From Methanoregula boonei 6A8 (GTDB taxonomy: Archaea > Halobacteriota > Methanomicrobia > Methanomicrobiales > Methanospirillaceae): DNA of 64,000 bases. The translations under genes were made by a program, and so were the position numbers. The stretch spans positions 1,736,001 through 1,800,000 of the forward strand of contig NC_009712.1 of assembly GCF_000017625.1 (NCBI RefSeq), read 5' to 3'. The notes beneath the pieces were generated by a model. It saw only the letters and a list, made by a program, of their open reading frames with translations. It made no database searches and was not told the origin of the DNA. Shown in pieces: positions 16,674 through 25,574 of this stretch (position 1 is its first letter; every line of letters starts with the position of its first letter).

Positions 16674-19356
16674 ACTGCTTGGCGACCACGTGCGAGCCTG
16701 CATAAAAAAACGCGGGTTTGCCGGTCTCTCTCCTGCGCAGGAACAGGCAATTCCCCTTGTCCTGCAGAAGAAAAACCTGGTGCTGATCGCCCCGACCGGC
16801 ACCGGCAAGACCGAGAGCGCAATGTTCCCGGTCTTTGATTCCCTTGTAAAGATGCCGGCAGGCGGCGGGATCCGTGCGATCTACGTAACACCGCTGCGCT
16901 CACTTAACAGGGATATCCTCTCGCGGATGGAATGGTGGTGCCGGGAGTTGGGCCTTAAAGTCGGCGTCCGGCACGGGGACACCCCTATGGCCGAGCGCAG
17001 GAAACAGGCACTCTCGCCGCCTGATCTGCTCATAACGACTCCTGAAACGCTCCAGGCGCTCTTCATGGGAAAGAGGCTGCGCAAGCATCTCGAACACGTG
17101 GAATTTGTCATCATCGATGAGATCCATGAGATGGCCGCAAGCAAGCGGGGGGCGCAGCTCGCGGTGGCACTCGAACGCCTCGCAGAATACGCCGGGGAGT
17201 TCCAGCGCATCGGGCTTTCCGCAACGGTAGGCAACCCCGAGACAATTGCCCGGTTCCTCTGCGGGGCCCGGCCCTGTGCGATCGTACAGGTGCCCGTGGC
17301 AAAACAGCTGGAGATCGCGGTACATTTTGTGGGGGATGATTTCAAGCACCAGGTCCGGGCGCTCGAACAGGCGCTGGACCGGGAAGGCTCGACCCTTGTC
17401 TTTGTCAATACCCGGGTGACTGCCGAAGCGCTCGGCCATGCCCTGTACCCCAGGGGGGACGTGGAAGTACACCATGGCTCGCTCTCAAAAGAGATCCGGA
17501 TCGATGCTGAGGACCGGTTCAAGAAGGGCGAGATCCGGACCCTTATCTGCACTTCGTCCATGGAACTGGGGATCGACATCGGGAGAGTTGACCATGTGAT
17601 CCAGTTTGGTTCCCCCCGCGAGGTGGCCCGGCTGGTCCAGAGGGTGGGCCGGGCCGGCCACCAGCTCAATACCATCTCGCGCGGCACCATCCTCACCACC
17701 GGTTTTGACGATCTGCTGGAGTCGCTTGTGATTGCGCGGAGGGCGCGTGCAAACGAGATCGAGCCGGTGGTGCCTGAGGCAAGTGCGGCAGATGTGCTCG
17801 CAAACCAGGTCGCGGCGATTGCCGTGGAGTATGGCGAGATCGAGCGGTCCCGGATCCGCACAATAGTGGAGCGCACCTCCCTTTTTGCCGGCTCCGGCAC
17901 ACTCCTTGACGATGTCTGTACCCAGCTTGAGGAGCACCGGCTTGTCCGGCTCGATGGCAGCCGGATCGTCACCACGGCACGGGCCAGGCGATACCTCTCG
18001 GGTAACCTCTCGATGATCCATGACGAGCGAAAGATCCCGGTCTTTGACATGGTCTCGCGCCGGACCGTGGGAACCCTCGACGAATCCTTTGTTGTCGGCT
18101 GGGTGCACACCGGGGCGGTCTTCATCACCAAGGGCCAGCTCTGGCGTGTACTGGAGATAAACGATGGCCGGCTTACGGTCGAGCCGGCCAAAAAGGCAAT
18201 CGGCGAGCTCCCTTCATGGGAAGGCGAGCAGATCCCGGTCCCGTTTGCAGTGGCCCGGGAGGCAGGGACAATCCGGCGCGAACGCACAACGGGAAAGTAC
18301 ACGCAGGAAAAAGAAGGTATCGCATTTGCAGATCATGTCCTTTCCGAGATGGAGAAGAACCGGTGCAAAATCCCGACAGACCGTCTCATCACCTTCGAGA
18401 ACATCGATGACGGCGTGGTCTGCAATGTCTGCGCCGGCCACAAGTCAAACGAGGCGCTCGGCCGCGTACTCTCGATCCTGATCTCGGCGCGGTATGGGAC
18501 AACGGTAGGAATCGAGCTTGACGCGTACCGGATCCTGCTGCGCCTGCCTTCCGAAGTCCGGGCGGCCGATGTCCGCGACTTTTTCCTCTCGCTCGAACCC
18601 GCCCATATGCCCGGCATCCTGAAGCTCGCCCTCAAGCGTACGGCACTTTTCAAGTGGAAGCTCGTACAGATCGCAAAGAAGTTCGGCGCAATCGACCCGG
18701 ACGCGGACTACGAGAAGATCAGCATCCAGCGGCTGCTCGATTATTTCGACAACACGGTCGTGCAGCGCGAGGCGTATCGCGAGCTCCTGTCCGGCTACAT
18801 GGACGTGGACGCAGCAGCAGAGATCGTACGCCGGGTAAAAGCCGGCGAGATTGAGCTGGCCATCGGGCCCCATTCGATCATCGGGGCGGACGGGATCCTC
18901 TCTTCCCGGGACCAGATCCCACCCCCCACCGCAGACCAGGCTGTGCTTGCCACCCTGAAGCGCCGGCTTGACCAGGACGAAGTGGTGCTCGCGTGCATGA
19001 ACTGCCGGAACTGGAAGAGCCGGACCGTGGTCTCCCGGGTACCGGAGATCCCCCAGTGTCCGAAATGCGGGGCCCGGCTGATTGCCGTGCTCAAGCCGTA
19101 CGAGGCAGACACGTACGAGACTACCGCAAAGAAGAACAAATCCCCGGAGGAGCGGGCAACCGAGCAGCGCCTGCTCCGGAGTGCAAATATCGTGCTCTCG
19201 AGCGGGAAGAAGGCGGTGATTGCACTTTCGGCCCGGGGCGTGGGGCCAGAGAATGCGTCCCGGATCCTTGCAACCTTAGCGGATGGCGATGCCTTCTACC
19301 GCGAGATCCTCAAGGCAGAACGGAATTTTATCCAGACACACCGGTACTGGTCGTAG
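16645..19356 (+). CDS. Lhr-type superfamily 2 helicase with C-terminal zinc site
   Basis: About 903 residues of an Lhr helicase. APTGTGKTE is Walker A, IIDEIHEM is motif II, GLSATVGN is motif III, and QRVGRAGH is motif VI. The core is followed by the Lhr winged-helix/beta-barrel region and, near the C-terminus, a CMNC...CPKC zinc site that not all Lhr proteins have. It unwinds RNA:DNA hybrids or forked DNA in repair. Starts at 16627 and 16645 are both possible; each overlaps the phosphoesterase gene. Confidence 0.92.
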   Translation: MRGGIALALELLGDHVRACIKKRGFAGLSPAQEQAIPLVLQKKNLVLIAPTGTGKTESAMFPVFDSLVKMPAGGGIRAIYVTPLRSLNRDILSRMEWWCRELGLKVGVRHGDTPMAERRKQALSPPDLLITTPETLQALFMGKRLRKHLEHVEFVIIDEIHEMAASKRGAQLAVALERLAEYAGEFQRIGLSATVGNPETIARFLCGARPCAIVQVPVAKQLEIAVHFVGDDFKHQVRALEQALDREGSTLVFVNTRVTAEALGHALYPRGDVEVHHGSLSKEIRIDAEDRFKKGEIRTLICTSSMELGIDIGRVDHVIQFGSPREVARLVQRVGRAGHQLNTISRGTILTTGFDDLLESLVIARRARANEIEPVVPEASAADVLANQVAAIAVEYGEIERSRIRTIVERTSLFAGSGTLLDDVCTQLEEHRLVRLDGSRIVTTARARRYLSGNLSMIHDERKIPVFDMVSRRTVGTLDESFVVGWVHTGAVFITKGQLWRVLEINDGRLTVEPAKKAIGELPSWEGEQIPVPFAVAREAGTIRRERTTGKYTQEKEGIAFADHVLSEMEKNRCKIPTDRLITFENIDDGVVCNVCAGHKSNEALGRVLSILISARYGTTVGIELDAYRILLRLPSEVRAADVRDFFLSLEPAHMPGILKLALKRTALFKWKLVQIAKKFGAIDPDADYEKISIQRLLDYFDNTVVQREAYRELLSGYMDVDAAAEIVRRVKAGEIELAIGPHSIIGADGILSSRDQIPPPTADQAVLATLKRRLDQDEVVLACMNCRNWKSRTVVSRVPEIPQCPKCGARLIAVLKPYEADTYETTAKKNKSPEERATEQRLLRSANIVLSSGKKAVIALSARGVGPENASRILATLADGDAFYREILKAERNFIQTHRYWS

Positions 19357-20028
19357 GGGATCCTAACAGGGGTTCATTTCCCGTTATCCGAGAAGAGTTT
19401 TGAGGACAAATAACGTGCCTTTAGTACCGGATACCAGTTCCTGCCTCCCTGAAAGGCTCCGGATGACAGATCGCAGGATTTTCACGAAAAACACAGGTGA
19501 CCTCGTTTCCCGGTACAGAACCCCCGAAATTTTCGGGCCCTGTCCGCGTTTTTAGCCCTGTTTTGCAATCTGCATAACCAATTTATCATCACGATTTTCG
19601 TAGCCCGAAAAAACGCTTCTAATTTGCACGGTCTGTTCCCGATTAAAACAGCCTGTTTGGGAAAATAACCATTTATACGAAAAATCGAGGATTGGGTTGG
19701 CACCCTTGCCACATTAACCGTCCGGGTCCGGATCCGGTCCGGAAACTCTCCGACGGAGAATAGATCCCTGATGAATGCGGGTCCGGCTACTCTCTTTCAC
19801 AAAGGAGGTAGTGGTCAGGTAAAGAAGAAATACGCGGAACAGGTTATCTTCCGTATCTTTACAGCAGGGGAGTATGTACAGGATATAAAAAATGCCGGGT
19901 CCCTGTGAAAGGCAGAAATAACGTCGTGGAGATGGGTCACGCGAACAATAATCTCTGTTGTATCCGGTTGTCCGAGATATAAAGAGATTCAGGAAAAAAA
20001 GATCGCGGTACCAGAACGGTACCGGTAT
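19357..20028 (-). other. 672-base non-coding stretch between lhr and the TBP gene
   Basis: The two flanking genes converge here. I see no convincing gene. A 76-codon minus-strand reading frame at 19482-19712 has no homology that I recognise. Visible structure includes a 7-1-7 perfect inverted repeat at 19523-19537 (CCCGAAA/TTTCGGG), the palindrome CCGGATCCGG at 19728-19737 inside a run of TCCGG units, and TCTCCG-A-CGGAGA at 19747-19759. Confidence 0.5.
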
Positions 20029-20583
20029 TTACATGATACTTTCAAGTTTCTGTTCCAGGAAATCAAGACCTTTCTTGATATCGTCCAGGTTTTTCCCGCC
20101 GGTTAAGATGATCTTACCAGAGGAGAAGAGAAGTGCAACTATCTTCGGATCCTTGATCCGGTACACAAGGCCCGGGAACTGCTCGGGTTCGTACTCGATA
20201 TTTTCAAGGTTGAGGGTGACAACGACCTTGTTGAGGTTGATGTACTTGCCGATATCATAGGAACAGACAATATTGGTGATATTGACCCGGGGTTTCTCCA
20301 GTGTCTCGACCCCGGCCTCTTTGAGGGATTTTATGATGATTGCAAGGCCGTCCTTTAACGCCTTGTCATCACGGATGCCGGTGAGCACCACTTTTCCCGA
20401 GGAAAAAATCAGGGATGCAATCTTGGGGTTCTCGATGCGGTACACTGCACCGGGGAACCTCTTGGTATTGAGTTCGCAGCTCTTGATCTTGGCAGAGACC
20501 TCGTTAAGGTCAATGGATTCGGCGATGACTCCCGAAGCCACGACATTCTCAATTTTCAATGAATCGTACCGTTTGTCAGCCAT
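20029..20583 (-). CDS. tbp: TATA-box-binding protein
   Basis: A 184-residue TBP made of the two usual saddle repeats: residues ~8-93 (IENVVASG...FPGAVYRIENPK...LIFSSGKVVLTG) and ~99-184 (ITNIVCSYD...FPGLVYRIKDPK...LLFSSGKIILTG). It recognises archaeal TATA boxes and recruits TFB and RNA polymerase. Length and spacing are standard. The divergent acyl-CoA ligase gene begins 191 bases away. Confidence 0.97.
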   Translation of the reverse strand: MADKRYDSLKIENVVASGVIAESIDLNEVSAKIKSCELNTKRFPGAVYRIENPKIASLIFSSGKVVLTGIRDDKALKDGLAIIIKSLKEAGVETLEKPRVNITNIVCSYDIGKYINLNKVVVTLNLENIEYEPEQFPGLVYRIKDPKIVALLFSSGKIILTGGKNLDDIKKGLDFLEQKLESIM

Positions 20584-20724
20584 CCTGTATACTATGCAGT
20601 CTGTCGAATCATAATACTAATGGAGAATCTTTATGTCCCTGCCTGATTCCCTGACGTAAATGAGGAGACCTGAAACGTGATACTCCCGGGGAAATGGCAG
20701 AGAATAAGAAACGCCAAAAGACAG

Positions 20725-20747
20725 ATTGAAATGGAAAAACTTTCAAT
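20725..20747. promoter_or_regulatory. inverted repeat upstream of the first acyl-CoA ligase
   Basis: Perfect 7-base arms ATTGAAA (20725-20731) and TTTCAAT (20741-20747) with a 9-base spacer lie 27 bases before the start of the ligase gene, where an archaeal promoter would be. A repressor site is possible; no binding protein is identified. Confidence 0.35.
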
Positions 20748-20774
20748 ATTCCGGCATTATCCAGGCTGATTTGT

Positions 20775-22442
20775 ATGGGCGAAGACCAGCACAACATGGA
20801 AGACTACGACAAGACGATGGCAGCATTTAAGATCGAAGTTCCCGAACATTTCAACTTCGGTTTTGACGTAGTCGATGCCTGGGCAAAAAAGGACCGGAAC
20901 AAACTGGCCATGATCTGGGCAAACCAGAAAGGCGAGGAGAAGAAGTTCAGTTTCCTTGATATGTCCAGCCTCTCCAACCAGGCGGCAAATGTCCTCTTAA
21001 AATACGGGATCAACAAGGGCGACCGGGTCCTGATCATGCTCCCCCGGATCCCCGAATGGTGGATCTTTGTCGTGGCGCTCATCAAGCTCGGGGCCGTCGT
21101 CTGCCCCTGCCCCACAATGCTTACCCCGAGGGATATCAAATACAGGGTGAACAAGGGGAAATTCCGGATGGTGATCACCGATCTTGAAAATGCAGGCAAG
21201 GTCGAGGAGATCTGCAACGAGTGCCCGACGCTCACCTGCCGGTTCCTTGCAGATGGCGAGCGTAAGGGCTGGGCAAGCTGGCCTTATGAGCTCCTGTACC
21301 CGGCACCGGTCTCCCACCACACCCCGAGCATTCCGGACGATCAGAAAACAAAGAGCACCGACCCGATGCTGATCTACTTTACCTCAGGCACCGTGGGAGA
21401 GCCAAAGATGGTGCTCCACAACCACGGCCACCCGCTGGGCCAGACCGTGACCGCCCGGTTCTGGCAGGACCTCCGGCACAACGATCTCCACTTCACGGTC
21501 ACCGATACCGGCTGGGCCAAGTGCGGGTGGGGCAAGATCTTCGGCCAGTGGATCGAAGGGGCCTGCATCTTTGTCTACAACTTTACCGGGAAGTTCAACG
21601 CAACCGAGATCCTGCCCCTCCTGGAGAAGTACCAGATCACCACGTTCTGTGCCCCGCCTACGATCTACCGGATGCTGATCCTTGCCGATCTCGACAAGTT
21701 CGACCTCTCATCATTGCGGCACTGCACGAGTGCCGGCGAGCCTCTCAATCCCGAGGTGATCCGGGTCTGGAAAGCGGGAACCGGCCTTGATATCCGCGAA
21801 GGCTACGGCCAGAGCGAGACCTGCTGCTGCGTTGCCGAGTTCCCGTGCATCGAAGTCAGGCCCGGCTCCATGGGCAAGCCCTCGCCCGGCTGGAACGTGG
21901 AGATCCATGACGAGGAGGGCCGCCCGGTTGGCGTCCGCGAGGAGGGCAGGATCGCAATCTCCGTTACTCCGCCCCCAGCAGGCCTCTTTGTGGAGTACCT
22001 GGACAACCCCGAGGAGAACAAGAAGTCGTTTGTGAACGGCTGGTACTATACAGGCGACAAGGTGTACAAAGATGAAGACGGGTTCTTCTGGTTTGTGGGC
22101 CGGGACGATGACGTGATCAAATCGTCCGGCTACCGGATCGGGCCTTTTGAAGTGGAGAGTGCGCTTCTTGAACACCCGGCCGTGCAGGAGGCCGCAGTCA
22201 TCGGTGCACCGGACCGGCTCCGGGGGCTGATCGTGAAGGCCTTTGTGGTCCTCAACAAGGGATATGACCCCTCGGAGACGCTCATAAAAGAGATCAAGAA
22301 TTACGTGAAGAAGACCACGGCGCCGTACAAGTACCCCCGGGCGATCGAATTCGTGGCCGAGCTCCCCAAGACCCATTCCGGCAAGATCCGGCGAGCCGAG
22401 CTCCGCGAACGGGAACTGAGGAAGTACCGGGAATTCCGGTAA
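20775..22442 (+). CDS. acyl-CoA ligase (acetyl/medium-chain AMP-forming type)
   Basis: A 555-residue member of the AMP-forming adenylate family. YFTSGTVGEPKMV (201-213) is the phosphate loop, EGYGQSET about residue 343 binds adenylate, YYTGDKVYKDEDGFFWFVGR is the hinge region, and PKTHSGKIRR at the C-terminus holds the catalytic lysine. It activates a carboxylic acid to acyl-AMP and then acyl-CoA. The sequence resembles the methanogen medium-chain/branched acyl-CoA synthetases; the exact acid is unknown. The paralogue 308 bases downstream is about as long apart from its extra N-terminus. Confidence 0.9.
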   Translation: MGEDQHNMEDYDKTMAAFKIEVPEHFNFGFDVVDAWAKKDRNKLAMIWANQKGEEKKFSFLDMSSLSNQAANVLLKYGINKGDRVLIMLPRIPEWWIFVVALIKLGAVVCPCPTMLTPRDIKYRVNKGKFRMVITDLENAGKVEEICNECPTLTCRFLADGERKGWASWPYELLYPAPVSHHTPSIPDDQKTKSTDPMLIYFTSGTVGEPKMVLHNHGHPLGQTVTARFWQDLRHNDLHFTVTDTGWAKCGWGKIFGQWIEGACIFVYNFTGKFNATEILPLLEKYQITTFCAPPTIYRMLILADLDKFDLSSLRHCTSAGEPLNPEVIRVWKAGTGLDIREGYGQSETCCCVAEFPCIEVRPGSMGKPSPGWNVEIHDEEGRPVGVREEGRIAISVTPPPAGLFVEYLDNPEENKKSFVNGWYYTGDKVYKDEDGFFWFVGRDDDVIKSSGYRIGPFEVESALLEHPAVQEAAVIGAPDRLRGLIVKAFVVLNKGYDPSETLIKEIKNYVKKTTAPYKYPRAIEFVAELPKTHSGKIRRAELRERELRKYREFR

Positions 22443-22634
22443 GCGGACCCATCAACCATTCTCTTTTCCCAAAAATCCGTGCAGAACCGGTTCCTGGCCA
22501 TAATAACCGGAACTATGAGATGATGCACCTGATCGCTGTCGTTGTCATAACAGAACTTTTCGGTCAATGCTGCAGTTATCAGGACCAATGGATGCAGTAT
22601 TTTGTTTTGGAAATCCAAAAAATCCGCCAATGTA

Positions 22635-22758
22635 GTGCACCATCGACGTGATACTCATGTAATGAGAGCCCGGTTTTTCCAATAAACACACGTTTTTGGT
22701 GCACAATAAAGGCAAACAATGATAATACGCACCACTAAACAGATCATGCATGGTGCGC
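22635..22758. promoter_or_regulatory. cluster of four TGGTGC(A/G) half-sites before the RHH-ligase gene
   Basis: Four copies lie in 124 bases: GTGCACCA at 22635-22642 (minus), TGGTGCAC at 22697-22704 (plus), CGCACCA at 22728-22734 (minus) and TGGTGCGC at 22751-22758 (plus, overlapping the start codon). The last two are a perfect 7-base inverted repeat with a 16-base spacer, a geometry like the NikR ribbon-helix-helix operator. Since the downstream gene encodes its own RHH domain, autoregulation is the simplest reading (inference). Confidence 0.55.
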
Positions 22759-24579
22759 TACTCAATTTCCATGGATGATACCCTCACGGAAAAGATCGAT
22801 CGGCTCTGCGAGCAGAAGAAGATCTCGCGCTCTGACTGGATCAGCGAGGCCTGCACCGGCCACCTGACCACCAGTGCAACGGGCCCTGCCGGCACCCTGC
22901 CGGTACCCGCTGCCTTCCGGCACAACATGGAGGACTATGATACAACATACCGGGATTTCCGGATCAATGTGCCCGAGTACTTCAATTTTGGTTTTGACGT
23001 AATCGATGCATGGGCAAAGAAGGACCGGAACAAACTTGCCATGATCTGGACCAACCAGAAAGGTGAGGAGAAGAAGTTCACCTTCTGGGATCTCATGCGC
23101 CTTTCCAACCAGATCGTGAACATGCTCATCAAGTACGGCGTCAGCAAGGGCGACCGGGTCATGATCATGCTCCCAAGAGTCCCCGAGTGGTGGATCGCTA
23201 CTATCGCACTCATCAAACGTGGTGCAGTGTACTGCCCGGCCCCGACCATGCTCACCGAGCACGACCTGAAATACCGAATTAATGCCGCAGAGATTAAGAT
23301 GGTGATCACTTCTCAGGACCAGGCAGACAAGATCGATGCGATCAAGAACGACTGCCCCTCCCTCTCCTGCCGGTTTTTGATCGATGGCAAGCGCGACGGC
23401 TGGATCAGTTACCCGGTCGAACTCGATTACCCGGCACCGGTCTCGGCAAAACTGGTCAACCTCCCCGGCATGAAAAAGACCAAGGCCACCGACCCGATGG
23501 TGATTTTCTTTACCTCAGGCACCACAGGTGAAGCAAAGATGGTGGTCCACAGCCAGAGCTATGCCCTTGGCCATATCACCACCTCCCGTTTCTGGCACGA
23601 CGTCCATGAAAACGATCTTCATTTCACCTTCTCGGATACCGGCTGGGCAAAGAGTGCATGGGGGAAACTCTATGGCCCGTGGCTGGAAGGCGCTGCAATC
23701 TTTGTGTACGATATCCGGGGCCGGTTCAACGCCACCGAACTTCTCCCGCTGATCGAGCGGTATGGGATCAATACGTTCTGCTGCCCGCCCACGATCTACC
23801 GGATGCTGATCCTTGCTGATCTCGATAAGTTTGACTTCACCGAGCTCCGGCACTGCGTTAGCGCCGGTGAACCGCTCAACCCCGAGGTGATCAAGGCATG
23901 GAAGGATGCCACGGGGCTGACAATCTACGAAGGATATGGCCAGACCGAGACCGTGCTCTGCATCGGGACATTTCCCTGCATGGAAGCACGCTATGGATCG
24001 ATGGGCAAGCCTTCGCCCGGCTGGGTCATCGAACTCCATGATGAGAAAGGCAAACCGGTGGGCATCCATGAAGAGGGGAGGATCGCCATCAAGGTCGAGC
24101 CCTGGCCGGTGGGGATGTTCACGGGATACCTTGAGAACCCGGAAGAGAACAGCAAGTCGTTTGTGAACGGCTGGTATTACACCGGGGATAAGGCCTACAA
24201 GGATGAGGACGGGTATTTCTGGTTTATCGGCCGCGACGATGACGTGATCAAGGCATCCGGTTACCGGATCGGGCCCTTTGAAGTGGAGAGTGCACTTATC
24301 GAGCACCCCTCGGTCCAGGAAGCTGCCGTGGTCGGATCGCCCGATGATATCCGGGGCCTGATTGTCAAGGCCTTTGTGATCCTCAAACCGGGATTTGCAC
24401 CTTCGGATGCGCTGGTCAGGGATCTCCAGACCCACGTAAAAAAGGTCACGGCGCCGTACAAGTATCCCCGGGCGATCGAGTTTGTCGATTCACTCCCCAA
24501 AACCATCTCCGGCAAGATCCGGAGGATCGAACTGAGGGACCGGGAACTCAAGAGGTTTTCCGCCGGCCAGAAACAGTAA
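22750..24579 (+). CDS. ribbon-helix-helix domain fused to acyl-CoA ligase
   Basis: A 609-residue protein. Residues 1-40 (MVRYSISMDDTLTEKIDRLC, then KKISRSDWISEA) fit a CopG/NikR-type ribbon-helix-helix DNA-binding domain. A short Ala/Pro/Thr linker (~41-57) leads to a complete AMP-forming ligase that aligns with the paralogue from NMEDYD at residue 59. Ligase motifs are intact: FFTSGTTGEAKMV, EGYGQTET, YYTGDKAYKDEDGYFWFIGR and PKTISGKIRR. There is no stop or ribosome site between the parts, so they should be one polypeptide. PutA is the known precedent for an enzyme carrying an RHH domain. A bifunctional enzyme-repressor is inferred. Confidence 0.87.
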   Translation: MVRYSISMDDTLTEKIDRLCEQKKISRSDWISEACTGHLTTSATGPAGTLPVPAAFRHNMEDYDTTYRDFRINVPEYFNFGFDVIDAWAKKDRNKLAMIWTNQKGEEKKFTFWDLMRLSNQIVNMLIKYGVSKGDRVMIMLPRVPEWWIATIALIKRGAVYCPAPTMLTEHDLKYRINAAEIKMVITSQDQADKIDAIKNDCPSLSCRFLIDGKRDGWISYPVELDYPAPVSAKLVNLPGMKKTKATDPMVIFFTSGTTGEAKMVVHSQSYALGHITTSRFWHDVHENDLHFTFSDTGWAKSAWGKLYGPWLEGAAIFVYDIRGRFNATELLPLIERYGINTFCCPPTIYRMLILADLDKFDFTELRHCVSAGEPLNPEVIKAWKDATGLTIYEGYGQTETVLCIGTFPCMEARYGSMGKPSPGWVIELHDEKGKPVGIHEEGRIAIKVEPWPVGMFTGYLENPEENSKSFVNGWYYTGDKAYKDEDGYFWFIGRDDDVIKASGYRIGPFEVESALIEHPSVQEAAVVGSPDDIRGLIVKAFVILKPGFAPSDALVRDLQTHVKKVTAPYKYPRAIEFVDSLPKTISGKIRRIELRDRELKRFSAGQKQ

Positions 24580-24639
24580 CGGCCCGGCCTCCCTTTTTTC
24601 CCTTACCTTTATTAAACCGTGAACATAATCTATACAGGC

Positions 24640-24724
24640 GCGAGGGTAGCCAAGCCAGGTCAACGGCGCCAGGTTCAGGGCCTGGTCTCGCAGGAGTTCT
24701 TGGGTTCGAATCCCATCCCTCGCA
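24640..24724 (+). tRNA. tRNA-Leu (anticodon CAG)
   Basis: An 85-base class II tRNA. The acceptor arms GCGAGGG (24640-24646) and CCCTCGC (24717-24723) pair, with discriminator A at 24724. The anticodon stem CCAGG/CCTGG encloses the loop TTCAGGG, giving anticodon CAG. A long variable arm and the GGTTCGAATCC T-arm are present. No CCA is encoded, which fits the CCA-adding enzyme gene in this window. A TATA-like TTTATTAAA lies about 30 bases upstream. Confidence 0.95.
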
Positions 24725-24728
24725 TCTC

Positions 24729-24755
24729 TGGCCATGATGGCCGGAACTTTTTTTT
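24729..24755 (+). terminator. terminator after tRNA-Leu
   Basis: A short inverted repeat (TGGCC...GGCCGG) directly after the tRNA is followed by a run of eight T at 24748-24755, the signal at which archaeal RNA polymerase usually stops. Confidence 0.6.
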
Positions 24756-24818
24756 GTCGTTCTGGAACTTATTTGTCAAAACACATATCAGAGCCCGGCA
24801 TCGATTGTACCTGTACCC

Positions 24819-25559
24819 ATGAGCGGCCCGGCACGGTACCCGGAGATTGATCTCCTCCGGGGGATCGCTCTCCTGATGATGATCCTCTTCCACACGCTCT
24901 TTGATCTTGCATTCTTCCGGATCGCACCGGTCGATGTTTCTGACGGTTTCTGGCGGTACTTTGCCTATGCCACCGCTTCGCTCTTCCTCCTGATAGTAGG
25001 GGTGTCGCTTTCTGTCAGCCATGCCCGGGCCGCACGCCGGCTCCAGGGCCGTGCACTTGTGCAGAAATTCCTCCTCCGTGGAGGCGGGATCTTCTGCTGT
25101 GGACTTCTGGTAACCGTTGCCACCTGGTGGTACCTGCAGGAAGGCTACGTGATCTTTGGTATCCTCCACCTGATCGGGCTTGCCGTCATGCTCTCGCCGC
25201 TCTTCTTCCGGTTCCGCACGTGGAACGCGGTGATAGGGATCGTTTTTATCGCTATCGGGTGGATTCTTGCCACCATCCCCGGGCCGATGGAGCTTTTGGT
25301 TATCGGCATCCACCCGCTCACCTTCCAGAGCGTTGATTACACACCCGTCTTCCCATGGATGGGCCTGGTACTGATCGGTCTGGCCATCGGGGAGTTTGCC
25401 TACCCCGGGGGAGAACGGTGGTGGACGCTCCCAAAACTTCCCGAACGGGCGATCGCCCCGGTCACGTTTATCGGCAGGCACACCCTTGTCATCTATCTGG
25501 TTCACCAGCCGGTGATCCTGCTCATCCTGTACCTGGTAAACGGGGCACCGGTGCTTTAA
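24819..25559 (+). CDS. DUF1624 multi-spanning membrane protein
   Basis: A 246-residue protein beginning RYPEIDLLRGIALLMMILFH, the signature start of the DUF1624/heparan-alpha-glucosaminide acetyltransferase-like membrane domain. Seven to eight membrane helices are visible. The conserved pattern includes the early Arg-Gly, FPWMGLVLIGLAIG and a late GRHTLVIYLVHQPV motif. It may transfer acyl groups across the membrane, but the archaeal members have no proven substrate. A poly-A/T convergent junction separates it from the next gene. Confidence 0.8.
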   Translation: MSGPARYPEIDLLRGIALLMMILFHTLFDLAFFRIAPVDVSDGFWRYFAYATASLFLLIVGVSLSVSHARAARRLQGRALVQKFLLRGGGIFCCGLLVTVATWWYLQEGYVIFGILHLIGLAVMLSPLFFRFRTWNAVIGIVFIAIGWILATIPGPMELLVIGIHPLTFQSVDYTPVFPWMGLVLIGLAIGEFAYPGGERWWTLPKLPERAIAPVTFIGRHTLVIYLVHQPVILLILYLVNGAPVL

Positions 25560-25574
25560 AAAAAAGACGGGATT

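Noticed and set aside
19482-19712. A 76-codon minus-strand frame in the lhr-tbp gap
   Set aside because: No recognised family and no ribosome site or TATA box.
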